NCBI GenBank assembly: GCA_037179515.1
Contig: JAXCGZ010019151.1
Location: 70,001 to 80,000, forward strand
Source: Halocaridina rubra
Taxonomy: Eukaryota > Arthropoda > Malacostraca > Decapoda > Atyidae
Length of the DNA stretch: 10,000 nt
Direction of reading: 5' to 3'
Shown here: piece by piece, positions 1 through 9,550 of the stretch
Numbering within the stretch: position 1 is the stretch's first letter
How the letters are laid out: each line of letters starts with the position of its first letter
Notes under the pieces: generated by a model
What the model saw: only the letters and a program-made list of their open reading frames with translations
Databases searched by the model: none
Told to the model about the DNA's origin: nothing
Program-made: the position numbers and the translations under genes

Positions 1-23
1 ATAATAATAATAATAATAATAAT
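1..23. repeat. (ATA)n microsatellite, truncated by window edge
   Basis: Perfect ATA/AAT trinucleotide repeat running in from the left edge of the window, so its true length is unknown. It ends in a short unique spacer before the AC/TA array. Confidence 0.95.
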
Positions 24-35
24 CATATTAGCATA

Positions 36-197
<162 letters not shown>

Positions 198-467
198 TGT
201 CTAAATATCACGAAAATGTAAACACATGACACGCATATGAATAGAGGTTAGCTATGAAGGATAAGTGAAACGACGTAATGATCAGATCTTTCAGACTGTA
301 ATTAGTCTATCTTAAGAGCAACTAACTAAAACACTGAAATAATAATAGAAAGAACGCATTTAGAGTAATAATAAATATAATAATACAACAATAAAGACAA
401 AATAATTTAATTATTTCCCAAGGGGATCGGAACGTGAATAATCTAAGCTGGATTATCCATAATCTCC

Positions 468-869
468 CTAATTTTGTATGCTATATCTTTCTTCAAAGCA
501 GAGTGACAATATAATTGGGTCCAAAGAATATTGACAGGTCTTGAAATTAAAATTACCATCCGGTGTTAACTGTATAAATGCGAATTCAATAAGATTTCTA
601 GAAACAATGCTACTACAATCAACCATTGTGCTTGGTGCAGACCAGTCAATAAATATGGCATTTGTAGTTTGCCCTGTTTTAACTGAATATATAGACTGAC
701 TTATTATTTTTATTAAATATTTATTGGTTTGGCAAATGTAACATAATTTGCAATCTCTGTAAGGTATCTTATATATTATATAGCTATTTTGCTGGAGACA
801 GTTTATTTTTTTTTCCATCAAAATATTCTTAATTGTATTACTATAATAGAGGACGGAATTTACAATGAA
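468..869 (-). pseudogene. PLE GIY-YIG endonuclease domain, inactivated
   Basis: An open frame of about 133 codons, uninterrupted from just after a stop at 870-872 to a TAG at 468-470. The usual N-terminal landmark is present as IIYKIP, followed by a CKLC pair inside the core and then YIC where YIG is expected. PLE endonucleases carry two cysteines between GIY and YIG, which matches. Further on come VKTGQT, IDW, an NLIE block retaining the conserved glutamate, and a YSLDPI tail typical of the C-terminus. Damage: the YIG glycine is Cys, the conserved arginine of the helix after YIG is not visible (IKII), the histidine expected soon after is replaced, and the His-containing stretch normally lying between TNAIF and IDW is missing. 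I infer a dead nuclease. The first Met of a Met-Met start at 816-821 is really a TTG leucine codon; the domain has no start of its own, because it was the 3' part of a polyprotein. Confidence 0.8.
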
Positions 870-894
870 TTATTTAAACAGGAATCTAATATTG

Positions 895-1412
895 TTATAT
901 CCGGAAAAGAATGGCAAGCAAAGAGGATTCGTATGGTAATTCTTTCTCTACTTTATTATAATCATTATAATATGCTGTAAGGGCTTCACTATAGGAAAGT
1001 TTTAATATATGAGGAGGAAAACAGATTCTTGCCAATTAACTAAATGTCAAACTCTTGATTAATAATATCGGGGCTGACATTGCGCAATACATTCTCAAAA
1101 CCATGAAGGAAAATATGTAAATGTTTACATTACTATGATGACCAAAGCAAAATTGATCCTATGAAAGATTATTTGTAAGTTTTTTTTTTTTTATAAATAC
1201 TAAAGTTATAACTGACCGGTTGTCTGTGAATATATATTTCTAAAAAGGCTACACAATTATCTTTTTCAATTTCCAAAGTGATTGTAATAGCAGGCACTTG
1301 TTCATGTAATTATGAGAGAAGGGTGTTAGCATCAACATCTTTAAGGATAATTGCCAAAATGTCATCTACGTACGCTTCAAAATGCGGTTCTATCGTCATC
1401 TCAGGGCCTAAT
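895..1412 (-). pseudogene. PLE reverse transcriptase fragment (palm motif to thumb)
   Basis: The minus-strand translation contains YVDD at 1361-1372, the RT metal-binding catalytic box, preceded by HFEA and followed by ILAII. A TAA at 1310-1312 breaks the frame. The same frame then gives ITITLEIEKDN and AFLEIYIHRQ (about 1220-1290), matching the PLE palm region that follows the catalytic box, and ends in SIYK at the poly-A run (1180-1192). In another frame come HHSNV (about 1123-1137), VLRMY (1093 region), a TAA at 1036-1038, FPPHI (about 1006-1020), EALTAYYN and LPYES (925-939), matching the order of the PLE thumb. The reading is by eye against remembered family motifs. It cannot be functional: two stops, at least two frame changes, and the fingers region is absent. 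Confidence 0.8.
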
Positions 1413-1479
1413 CCTCCATATCTCTAGGTCCTCAGTACTTTGACTATATTTTCAGTCTGTCCTTTTCCGTTGCGTATCA

Positions 1480-1610
1480 CTACTTCATCCCTGCCTTGTC
1501 CTTAACCTTTTTCATTTCCTTCATCTTAATGTTTTCTCGTGCCCGGGCCTATATTGATGAGGGCAGTTTTTTTGCCTGTCCCGGTGTCACACTATAAAAA
1601 ATAACAACAG
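1480..1610 (+). repeat. Dispersed repeat, copy A (possible LINE 3' end)
   Basis: A pyrimidine-rich stretch leads into TTTTCTCGTGCCCGGGCC, then GATGAGGGCAGT, a T-rich stretch and CCTGTCCCGGTGTCACA, and ends in an A-rich ATAAAAAATAA. The same succession (TTTTCGTGTCCAGGCCC, GATGAGGGCAGT, GCCCGTCCTGGAGAAACA, then TA repeats) appears at about 8880-8990 on the same strand. The left boundary is uncertain. The polar organisation and the A/T-rich end suggest a non-LTR retrotransposon 3' end, but no coding part is attached. It lies just upstream (in coding sense) of the truncated PLE, so it could mark the site where that copy was broken. Confidence 0.55.
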
Positions 1611-1702
1611 GAACATGAACTACTCTTTTCAAAGAGTTCTAAACATAAAGTTGAGAGGAGCGGGGAGATAAGATTAATCATTGCGATAATATATGTTCAT
1701 GA

Positions 1703-2161
<459 letters not shown>

Positions 2162-2242
<81 letters not shown>
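2162..2242. repeat. (TG)n-(TA)n microsatellite
   Basis: A short TG run (2162-2170) changes into about 72 bases of TA repeat. The open frames crossing it encode only alternating Tyr-Ile. It closes the second side of the GC-rich segment. Confidence 0.97.
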
Positions 2243-2244
<2 letters not shown>

Positions 2245-2659
2245 AATATTCATGAAGACAAATTATTACAATTTCAACATATTAAACTTATTCCTGAGCC
2301 TCTCTTCCTGTAACTAACCCTCTCACCATAGGAACATAGAAATATTTGTAAGAAGATTAAGTCTGAAAGTCACAACGAATCTGTCCCTTCTCTTCATCTT
2401 TTTACATAACAAAGGGACTTAAAGTGGGATCCTGCTTGTCTGTCATGCATAAGAGGCTAAGGTATAATTAGTTAATATATTTCAATTCCTACCTTTTCAA
2501 TTTAATTCCAACATATTTACTATATATTTATAATATTTTATCATAATTAGTTTTCATGGATAGAATAACTTCAATTTCATCGAACTGATTATTCACTTAT
2601 ATATGAAATACTCTTCGTTTGCTTCGAAATATTTACATATGTCAAAGAGTTATATATAA
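2243..2659. other. AT-rich interval, no gene seen
   Basis: About 417 bases of unique-looking AT-rich sequence. No open frame of note, no RNA gene and no recognisable element ends were found by eye on either strand. Confidence 0.6.
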
Positions 2660-2832
<173 letters not shown>

Positions 2833-3318
2833 ATATACAAACACACAGATAGATATAACAAAGCTAATAACTGTAGAAGAGAATACAAGACTAAGCTCGT
2901 CACTGAAGGACAATGTAAAATGACAATAGTTTAGAACAACAGCATGTTAAATAGGTTAAAAATAAAGTGTAATATGGATCGAAGGAGCGTTAGAAAAGAA
3001 ATATAGAGATATTCTAATCATGACAACACTTGCATACAGTAAACATCGTGGTATATATAAAGATTTAATTTCGGTAAGATTTCTCAAGAACATAATCATT
3101 CATGTATTAGTATCTTTATTATTTTCTCAAGATGAAAAAGTACTATATTAAACAATATCTAAAAGTACTTCTTTTTACGTGTATTAAATTGTAGTATTTT
3201 ATCAAGTGATTGAAGAAAGGCAAGTCAATTAAAGTGGTCTGGATTCATTAAGCCTAAGTGAATAAATTCGGAGCACGCTCCACGCTTCTGGGTTTATTAT
3301 TTACATTAGATATTAACG
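2833..3318. other. AT-rich interval, no gene seen
   Basis: About 486 bases with no convincing coding or RNA feature on either strand. A small inverted motif (GGAGCACGCTCC, near 3271) sits just before the long hairpin, but is too short to interpret. Confidence 0.6.
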
Positions 3319-3491
3319 AAGGCCCGATTTCTTAAACAGTGTAAACCTAGGACACCATATTGTTAGTTAGCTAGACACACAAATGGATTTCATAGAACCG
3401 CGTCAGATGCGTTTATGAAATCCATTTGTGTGTGTCTAGCTAACTAACAATATAGTCTCCTAGGTTTTCACTGTTTAAGAAATCGGGCCTT
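3319..3491. mobile_element. Long foldback (MITE-like) hairpin with 76-78 base arms
   Basis: The left arm (3319-3394) and right arm (3414-3491) are reverse complements over their whole length, with only three mismatches and one 2-base indel. They are separated by a 19-base loop that can itself pair in part. Both outer ends are AAGGCCCGATTTC when read inward. Homology stops abruptly outside the arms. I found no clear target-site duplication: the flanks are TTAACG on the left and AGAGAC on the right. There is no coding capacity. The shape fits a non-autonomous foldback DNA transposon (MITE). A GGCCCG-type terminus is seen in several Harbinger/ISL2EU-like and other MITE families, so superfamily is not settled. 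Alternatively, it is a recent inverted duplication. Transcribed, it would form a nearly perfect dsRNA stem able to feed a small-RNA pathway. Confidence 0.85.
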
Positions 3492-4504
<1,013 letters not shown>

Positions 4505-4558
4505 TGTTAAACCCCCTGAACAACAAATAATTTCGGGTTAAGAAAAGTATGAAAATCT

Positions 4559-4575
4559 CCCCCCCCAAAAAAAAA
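4559..4575. repeat. Adjacent C8 and A9 homopolymers
   Basis: Eight C followed directly by nine A. Slippage-prone, and the likeliest place in the window for a length error in assembly. Confidence 0.9.
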
Positions 4576-4636
4576 TGGATTTATAACAGTACAAGAAAAT
4601 AATATTATAAAATAATATTTAATCAATTCATAATGC

Positions 4637-4848
<212 letters not shown>

Positions 4849-4973
4849 ATTTAAGCAGAACAAATCAAATTATAAAAAATATATTGCCATGAATGTTGAC
4901 TAGCATTTGAATTCTCATTTTCACAAGTATTTCATTGTGAATATTATTTACTTATTTTTTTTATTTTACTCTC

Positions 4974-5331
<358 letters not shown>

Positions 5332-5506
5332 ACTTTGTAACCATCAGGGAAATCGAACTCATGTCGCAAGTTACAGAATCATGCCACTATACCGACTGGG
5401 GCACTACAATCGACAAAAAGGAGGAATTTCTTAGCCCAACCAAATCAAGCAAACATATTTCCCGTCGGTCATTTATACCAACAAATTACAGTTGGGTTCT
5501 TGAAAT
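5332..5506 (-). mobile_element. tRNA-derived SINE-like unit, copy 2
   Basis: Direct repeat of copy 1, about 200 bases further on. It shares CCATCAGGG, GTCGCAAGTTACAGA, ACCGACTGG and GCACTACA (plus-strand reading), and afterwards TAGCCCA, ATCA(A/G)GCAA and (G/C)GTC(A/G)GTCAT. The B-box equivalent is GAGTTCGATTTCCC on the minus strand, close to consensus. The GTGGATAA tail is degenerate (GCATGGGATTGTATG). Copies 1 and 2 therefore form a short head-to-tail tandem on the minus strand. Confidence 0.65.
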
Positions 5507-5656
5507 ACCGACTTTTTGTCGTTTGTAGCGGCCCAATCGGTATGGTGGCATGATTCTGTGATTTATGACGCGAGTTCGAGTCACTTGATGTCCTAACTTT
5601 TTCGTGGATAATAGTATATATGTATGCGTGTATGTATGTACATATATGTATGTATG
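5507..5656 (+). mobile_element. tRNA-derived SINE-like unit, copy 3 (inverted), with TATG tail
   Basis: Same family on the opposite strand. It starts at CGACTTTTTGTCGTTTGTAG, has CGGCCCAATCGGTATGGTGG where the A box lies and GCGAGTTCGAGTCAC as the B box. It then has TTGATGTCC, TTTTTCGTGGATAATAGTA and a (TATG)n tail to about 5656. Its 5' end faces that of copy 2, giving an imperfect inverted repeat: CGACAAAAAG at 5411-5420 against CTTTTTGTCG at 5511-5520. Confidence 0.65.
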
Positions 5657-6388
5657 CAAAGATTTACAATATTAGAATTCCATTAACTTTCGAGTAAAAG
5701 ATGTGTCAAAATTAAAATTCCAATAATGATGTATGAAATAAAAGTAATTAATGCCTACATATAGAGATGATATTTTACAGAGAACATGATAATGCACGAA
5801 CAGGCATAGGTCGCAAAGGTGCAATGTGAACATGAACAACAGGAGGAAATGTTTAATGGCCATTACTGCAAGCTGTATATAATGGTATGTTGCCGCTTAA
5901 TCAAATAATAAACATCACTATTTCCAATTTATCGCAGACCAAATATTTTCAGTGTATGTAATAGGTATCATATTATTATTATTAATGGCGACATAGCTGC
6001 AACAAAGCGTTAATCTCATTATATTTTAATACCTTTAAACTTCTGCTTTTAACGTAAAATAAAATTAATTGAGAACAAATTTCAAACCATAGCCTACAAA
6101 AATATAACGGTGTTAATCTGTGCATTAAAAAAAATACTAATAAACAAAGAAACATATTAACAAAATACAGAAGTGTATTAATAAAATATAAAAAACAACG
6201 TATAAATTTTACATAAAATAAATTTCGTCACTAGGCTCCATAGATAACTTGGTAAAAAGCGTCTGCACACAACGTTTACTTTTACAAGCATCAATAAGAC
6301 ATTTAAAAATTAAAATTTACTCATCACAGATTCATTAAAATCTACCCCGACAGGGATTTCATTTATGGGCCAATGTAATTTTCAACCT
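5657..6388. other. AT-rich interval, no gene seen
   Basis: About 730 bases, strongly AT-rich, with a short ATT run near 5973-5985. A 63-codon minus-strand frame at 5672-5863 is Phe/His/Leu-rich without motif and is judged a chance frame. Confidence 0.55.
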
Positions 6389-6661
6389 TCACAAGAGTTC
6401 TTCATAAGTCACTGAACTTCTGCTTATGGGGCTATTTTTACAGAGGCAATTTATTATTCCTACTGGAAGCAGACACTCCCTCTCTTGGAGTATAAAGGCT
6501 CCTCCATGAGGTATAAAATAAGAAACAACCTTCGTAGCTCTGCGGATTACAGCATGGCTCTCATTCAGCAAGTCCCGAATTTGAGTTCGAACAGGCTTCG
6601 AGTAACTAATTTTCACCAGATCTTTATTAAAAATAAGGAAGTATGGAGGAGCTTCATACAT
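6389..6661 (-). CDS. Unrecognised 90-codon open frame, possible exon or chance
   Basis: I do not recognise this protein. It is 90 residues from an ATG at 6659-6661 to a stop at 6389-6391. The frame stays open about eleven more codons upstream of that ATG before a TGA. Composition is more balanced than most frames in this window: charged residues are spread along it (NKDLVK, TQIRDLLNE, IRRATK), followed by a more hydrophobic C-terminal half with three Cys. No signal peptide, membrane segment or catalytic motif is evident. No good splice acceptor or donor was found at its edges. The plus strand is also open here (6485-6682), which lowers the weight of either frame. Best regarded as an unverified candidate. 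Confidence 0.15.
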   Translation of the reverse strand: MYEAPPYFLIFNKDLVKISYSKPVRTQIRDLLNESHAVIRRATKVVSYFIPHGGAFILQERECLLPVGIINCLCKNSPISRSSVTYEELL

Positions 6662-7094
6662 GGTCAGCCGACTGACAGATAGAGAACTATCTACTCAGGT
6701 ATATGGCGAGAAAGGTCAGAAAGGGTAAAATGGCGTCCCTCGCGTGGTAACACAAAAGGAAATTCAACAAGATCAATGAGCTCTCCATCACACGTTAGGG
6801 AGAAGACGCCCATTTCACAGCACTCACTTTTAAGACAAATATGTTTCAAATAATCTATAAATTGTGGCAAATTTATATCCGATTAATAATCCCGCCCTGG
6901 ATGGACAGAGAATGCGCGCATTTCATACTAATGGGAATGCAACTAAAGGTGTGCTGCTGACTTACATTACCTGCTCAGTCATCATTAATAAGAACAAGAT
7001 ATATATACTCATATCATCCAAGTGGATCTATTCTTAGAAGAGACCAAATAATAAAAATATATGGTCAGGACACACAATATTTGAGTATTTCTTC
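6662..7094. other. Interval without recognisable gene
   Basis: About 430 bases of mixed composition. There are a few GC-richer patches (near 6730 and 6910) but no frame, RNA gene or element end that I can support. Confidence 0.55.
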
Positions 7095-7116
7095 ACTACT
7101 ACTACTACTACTACTG

Positions 7117-7204
<88 letters not shown>
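7095..7204. repeat. (CTA)n-(ATA)n microsatellite
   Basis: A run of ACT/CTA (7095-7115) changes through a single G into ATA repeat (7117-7204). It abuts the left edge of a SINE-like segment. Frames across it encode poly-Leu or poly-Ile and are not genes. Confidence 0.96.
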
Positions 7205-7380
7205 GTAGTCACCGTGGCTCAGGCTTTGAGGAGTCAGGTCGAGAATTCGCGCCTCGTCACGGTCTAAGGTTAGCAAGGGCATGCACTCTGGGTAACGATT
7301 ACATCTGCCCAAACTAGTCCTTCGCAAGAAGGCAACCGTCCTAGCCCTTGGTAGAAAAGGGAGTCCGTGACGTAAAACCG
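7205..7380 (+). mobile_element. Second SINE-like family, embedded in AAT arrays
   Basis: A block of about 176 bases, richer in GC than its surroundings. It begins with AGTCACCGTGGCTCAGGC, in which TGGCTCAGG (7215-7223) fits the first part of a pol III A box. About 20 bases after that comes GAGAATTCGCGCC (7241-7253), a weak B-box match. The body includes a short stem (CCTTCGCAAGAAGG, near 7319-7332). It ends in AAAACCGGAACAACAAC, running into (CAA)n and (AAT)n, a simple-repeat 3' tail as expected of a SINE. It differs in sequence from the 5088-5656 and 9098-9641 units. A dispersed repeat without SINE origin remains possible. Confidence 0.5.
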
Positions 7381-7399
7381 GAACAACAACAACAACAAC

Positions 7400-7478
<79 letters not shown>

Positions 7479-7479
7479 T
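7381..7479. repeat. (CAA)n-(AAT)n microsatellite
   Basis: CAA repeats (7383-7400) pass into about 79 bases of AAT repeat. It lies directly 3' of the SINE-like body and is read as its tail. The minus-strand frame gives a poly-Tyr to poly-Cys run and is an artefact. Confidence 0.96.
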
Positions 7480-8648
7480 GTTAACTTAGTCGTGACGCAA
7501 ACAATTCTATCACAACTGCTCTTCCGTAGAGCATAACGCAAACTCTACAAGCATCCAGACAGCATTCTTCTACTGCAGTACAACTACAGAAGAAAAATAA
7601 GTACTCTCATTAAAGAATGTCACAACTGCATTACCCATTTTTAAAAAAAATTTGCGACAGAACAGGGTCTGATTTTACTGCATATTTCTCTAATGCAAAA
7701 GAAAATCTCTATTAAAGTTTGGTCATATATTGAAAACAATATCTCTATTTCAGGCATCAATTAAAACATTGATAATTCAGGCAACAGGAAAGATATCATC
7801 CACTTCAAAATCCTTCTATGTATTCATCTTCTAACTCAGACAAGGATTCTCATCTCCTTCCGCAGTTCCTAAAAATCCTTCAATTACACGGCTTTATACA
7901 ACGCTAACATCGCGAGGAAGAATTTATTTTTACCTTAGGTGCCCTTTGTGCTGAGGAGCCAACCATTATTCTCTTTCTCCACGGCATTTATGAGTCCTAC
8001 GTGCTAAAGACTATAAGAAAGTAGGACTAGCTTACTATTTACAGTTGTCAACTTATTTAAGTTTATATTTCTTCATAAAGATATATAATCTACAATCCCT
8101 CAAGAGGAAGCGTTTCTTTCACTCTCTATTAAACAGAGAATATGATGATCCTACACTTTGGAATATAGGATAACATAAGAATTTGACTCTGCGATGACAG
8201 CACCTTTCAACATTGAAAGATGTTCATACCTATTAAGTCTCCGTATGTGTAGCCTACTCGCATGTGCCGCTGTGTGCAGCATGTGTCTCGTGATCATTCG
8301 AGCTCGATTTGTTTTTTTTATTCATTTATTAGCAAATGTTATCGAGTGCAATATGCAGCCAACTTGCTTTTGAGCACGGCAGAAACTCATTCCGTAAATG
8401 CACTGCATATTGCAGCAGCATCTGCAAAAGAGCAGCTTTCTTTCTAGGATGGAGGATATCAATATAATAACTACTCTGGTAAGTAGGAAAGAGCACGCCA
8501 TCCTAACAATACTTTTGGGAAGGATGAGCTGAAGTCTCGATCGTGTACTGATGCCCATTATATAACACTACAGAGGTTCCTGTGGTCTTTCCGTTATTGA
8601 ATAGCCACATTTCTTTCCTTTCCACAACTAGAAAGAAACAAAAGAATG
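7480..8648. other. Long interval without a supported gene
   Basis: About 1.17 kb. The only items of note are at 8310-8485. A pyrimidine-rich stretch ends in TTATTAG (about 8331), a reasonable splice acceptor. It is followed by a plus-strand frame open to a TAG at 8445-8447 (about 38 codons, including NALHIAAAS). A consensus-like donor (CTG/GTAAGTA) lies at 8476-8485, but the frame closes before it. The minus strand is open across the same bases (8322-8558). No family resemblance was recognised, so no gene is called. Confidence 0.5.
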
Positions 8649-8650
8649 AA

Positions 8651-8676
8651 AACACACACACACACACATATATATT
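8651..8676. repeat. (AC)n-(AT)n short microsatellite
   Basis: About 18 bases of AC repeat followed by ATATATAT, shorter than the other arrays in the window. Confidence 0.9.
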
Positions 8677-8879
8677 ACCATGTACTACACTGGCCTATGG
8701 CATCAGTCGCCCGTTACGCTACTACAGCCTAAGGTCTTTTGAATATGAATAGGACTGTCCAGGACAGTTCCATGTTAAGTCTTCCTTCAGCTACGGTTCT
8801 TTTTCTCTGCCTACGTCAACAGCGAATATTCATGTATATTCGTCACACATCTCTTCTATATCCCTTCACATTTCACAAG

Positions 8880-8987
8880 TCACAATACTCTCCATCTCTT
8901 TTTCCTCTTTACTTTATCTTTTCGTGTCCAGGCCCGATGAGGGCAGTTGTATTTTGTTTGTTTTTGGCCCGTCCTGGAGAAACATCC
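8880..8987 (+). repeat. Dispersed repeat, copy B (possible LINE 3' end)
   Basis: Second copy of the repeat seen at about 1480-1610, same strand: pyrimidine-rich leader, TTTTCGTGTCCAGGCCC, GATGAGGGCAGT, then a T-rich stretch, GCCCGTCCTGGAGAAACA and TCCATA, running straight into the TA array. Copy A has a few extra bases (TATATT) before GATGAGG. The leader may extend left to about 8770. A forward frame of 134 codons (8739-9143) crosses this repeat and the TA array; it is not credited as a gene. Confidence 0.55.

Positions 8988-9047
<60 letters not shown>
8988..9047. repeat. (TA)n microsatellite between two retroposon ends
   Basis: About 60 bases of TA repeat. On its left is the A/T-rich end of dispersed repeat copy B. 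On its right is the reverse complement of the SINE tail (TTCCACGAAAAA). It is thus bounded by two element 3' ends pointing at each other. Confidence 0.95.
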
Positions 9048-9048
<1 letters not shown>

Positions 9049-9097
9049 CACGAAAAACCATGTTTAGCATCAGGGAAATCGAATCGCTAGTTACTGA
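9048..9097 (-). mobile_element. SINE-like unit, 5'-truncated inverted fragment
   Basis: On the minus strand it reads GCGATTCGATTTCCCTGATG, then a short spacer and TTTTTCGTGGAATA into TA repeats. These are the B box and 3' tail of the same SINE family. The A-box half is absent. It abuts the forward unit beginning at about 9098. Confidence 0.6.
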
Positions 9098-9326
9098 TGG
9101 CTGGGGTATGATATGCAGATATTCATCTGTCGTAGTAGCTTAGTCGGTTAAGGGGTATGAATATGTACCTTGCTGCGCAAGTTCGATTCCCCTGATGTTC
9201 AAAAATCTTTTTTGTGGATAATACTATTGTAAACATCACAATCTCATTGTGAATATGCATATATGAACTTGACGTCCAACTGTAGAAGGTTGATATAAGA
9301 AAGAAGGAAGTGGTGTTTGCACATCA
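9098..9326 (+). mobile_element. SINE-like tandem unit 1, both pol III boxes present
   Basis: The best-preserved copy of the family. The A box is TAGCTTAGTCGGTTAAGG (from 9136) and the B box is AGTTCGATTCCCC (from 9180), about 44 bases apart, as in a tRNA gene with an extended D-to-T interval. After the B box come TGATGTTCAAAAA, TTTTTTGTGGATAATACTA, and then CACAATCTCATTGTGAATAT, a small hairpin shared with copy 1 near 5090. Further unit-specific sequence follows to about 9326. It starts with GGCTGGGGTATGATATGC, which recurs in units 2 and 3. No complete cloverleaf was found, so I call it a tRNA-derived retroposon, not a tRNA gene. Confidence 0.7.
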
Positions 9327-9550
9327 TGGCTGGACAATGATATGCTGATTTTCATCTGCTGTGGTAGTTTGGTGGCATGCATATGTAGCGTGCAACGTGA
9401 CTTCAAATCTCCTGATATTCAACAAAGTTTTTTTGTGGACAAGAGTATTGTTAACATCACGGTTTTATTGGGAATGTACATAATTAAAATTCAATTACAA
9501 CTGTAACATGTTGCTATAAGAGCCATGTTCAAAAAAATTACATATGCCAG
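9327..9550 (+). mobile_element. SINE-like tandem unit 2, A box damaged
   Basis: Direct repeat of unit 1, with an offset of 229 bases measured at the ATGATATGC motif (9108 and 9337). The A-box region has lost about 14 bases (GTAGTTTGGTGG). The B-box equivalent is ACTTCAAATCTCC. The tail TTTTTTTGTGGACAAGAGTA and GTTAACATCAC are retained. Divergence from unit 1 is moderate, so the duplication is not recent. Confidence 0.65.

Larger units (their letters stand above)
468..1412 (-). mobile_element. Decayed, 5'-truncated Penelope-like retrotransposon (RT thumb plus GIY-YIG endonuclease)
   Basis: Read on the minus strand, conceptual translation gives, in the correct order for a Penelope-like element (PLE), the RT catalytic box (YVDD), a palm segment (FLEIYIHR), a HHSNV motif, the thumb with FPPHI and LPYES, an NTIKNIL motif, and then a GIY-YIG type endonuclease. 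Coding is spread over three frames: frame one at about 1412-1190, frame two at about 1135-895, frame three at 869-468. There are in-frame stops at 1310-1312 and 1036-1038. A 13-base T run (1180-1192; poly-A on the coding strand) sits near the first frame change. The N-terminal part of RT (fingers and first palm motifs) is missing, so the copy is 5'-truncated, which is common for PLEs. What is seen is motif content and order. The family assignment rests on known PLE architecture (RT followed by GIY-YIG EN). The subfamily (Neptune-, Poseidon- or Penelope-type) was not resolved. No terminal repeat or target duplication was identified. Confidence 0.85.

Noticed and set aside
789..980. 63-codon plus-strand open frame with protein-like composition and plausible splice motifs
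   Set aside because: It is antisense to the Penelope-like thumb and endonuclease region, whose minus-strand motifs explain the sequence.
5332..5656. CRISPR-like array
   Set aside because: Units are long, diverged, in both orientations and carry pol III motifs; there are no short identical repeats with regular spacers, and the DNA is eukaryotic.
5672..5863. 63-codon minus-strand frame
   Set aside because: Composition typical of AT-rich chance frames (Phe, His, Leu, Tyr), with no motif and no supporting signals.
8262..8447. Ankyrin-like NALHIAA motif in a plus-strand frame
   Set aside because: A single seven-residue resemblance without repeat context; the opposite strand is equally open.
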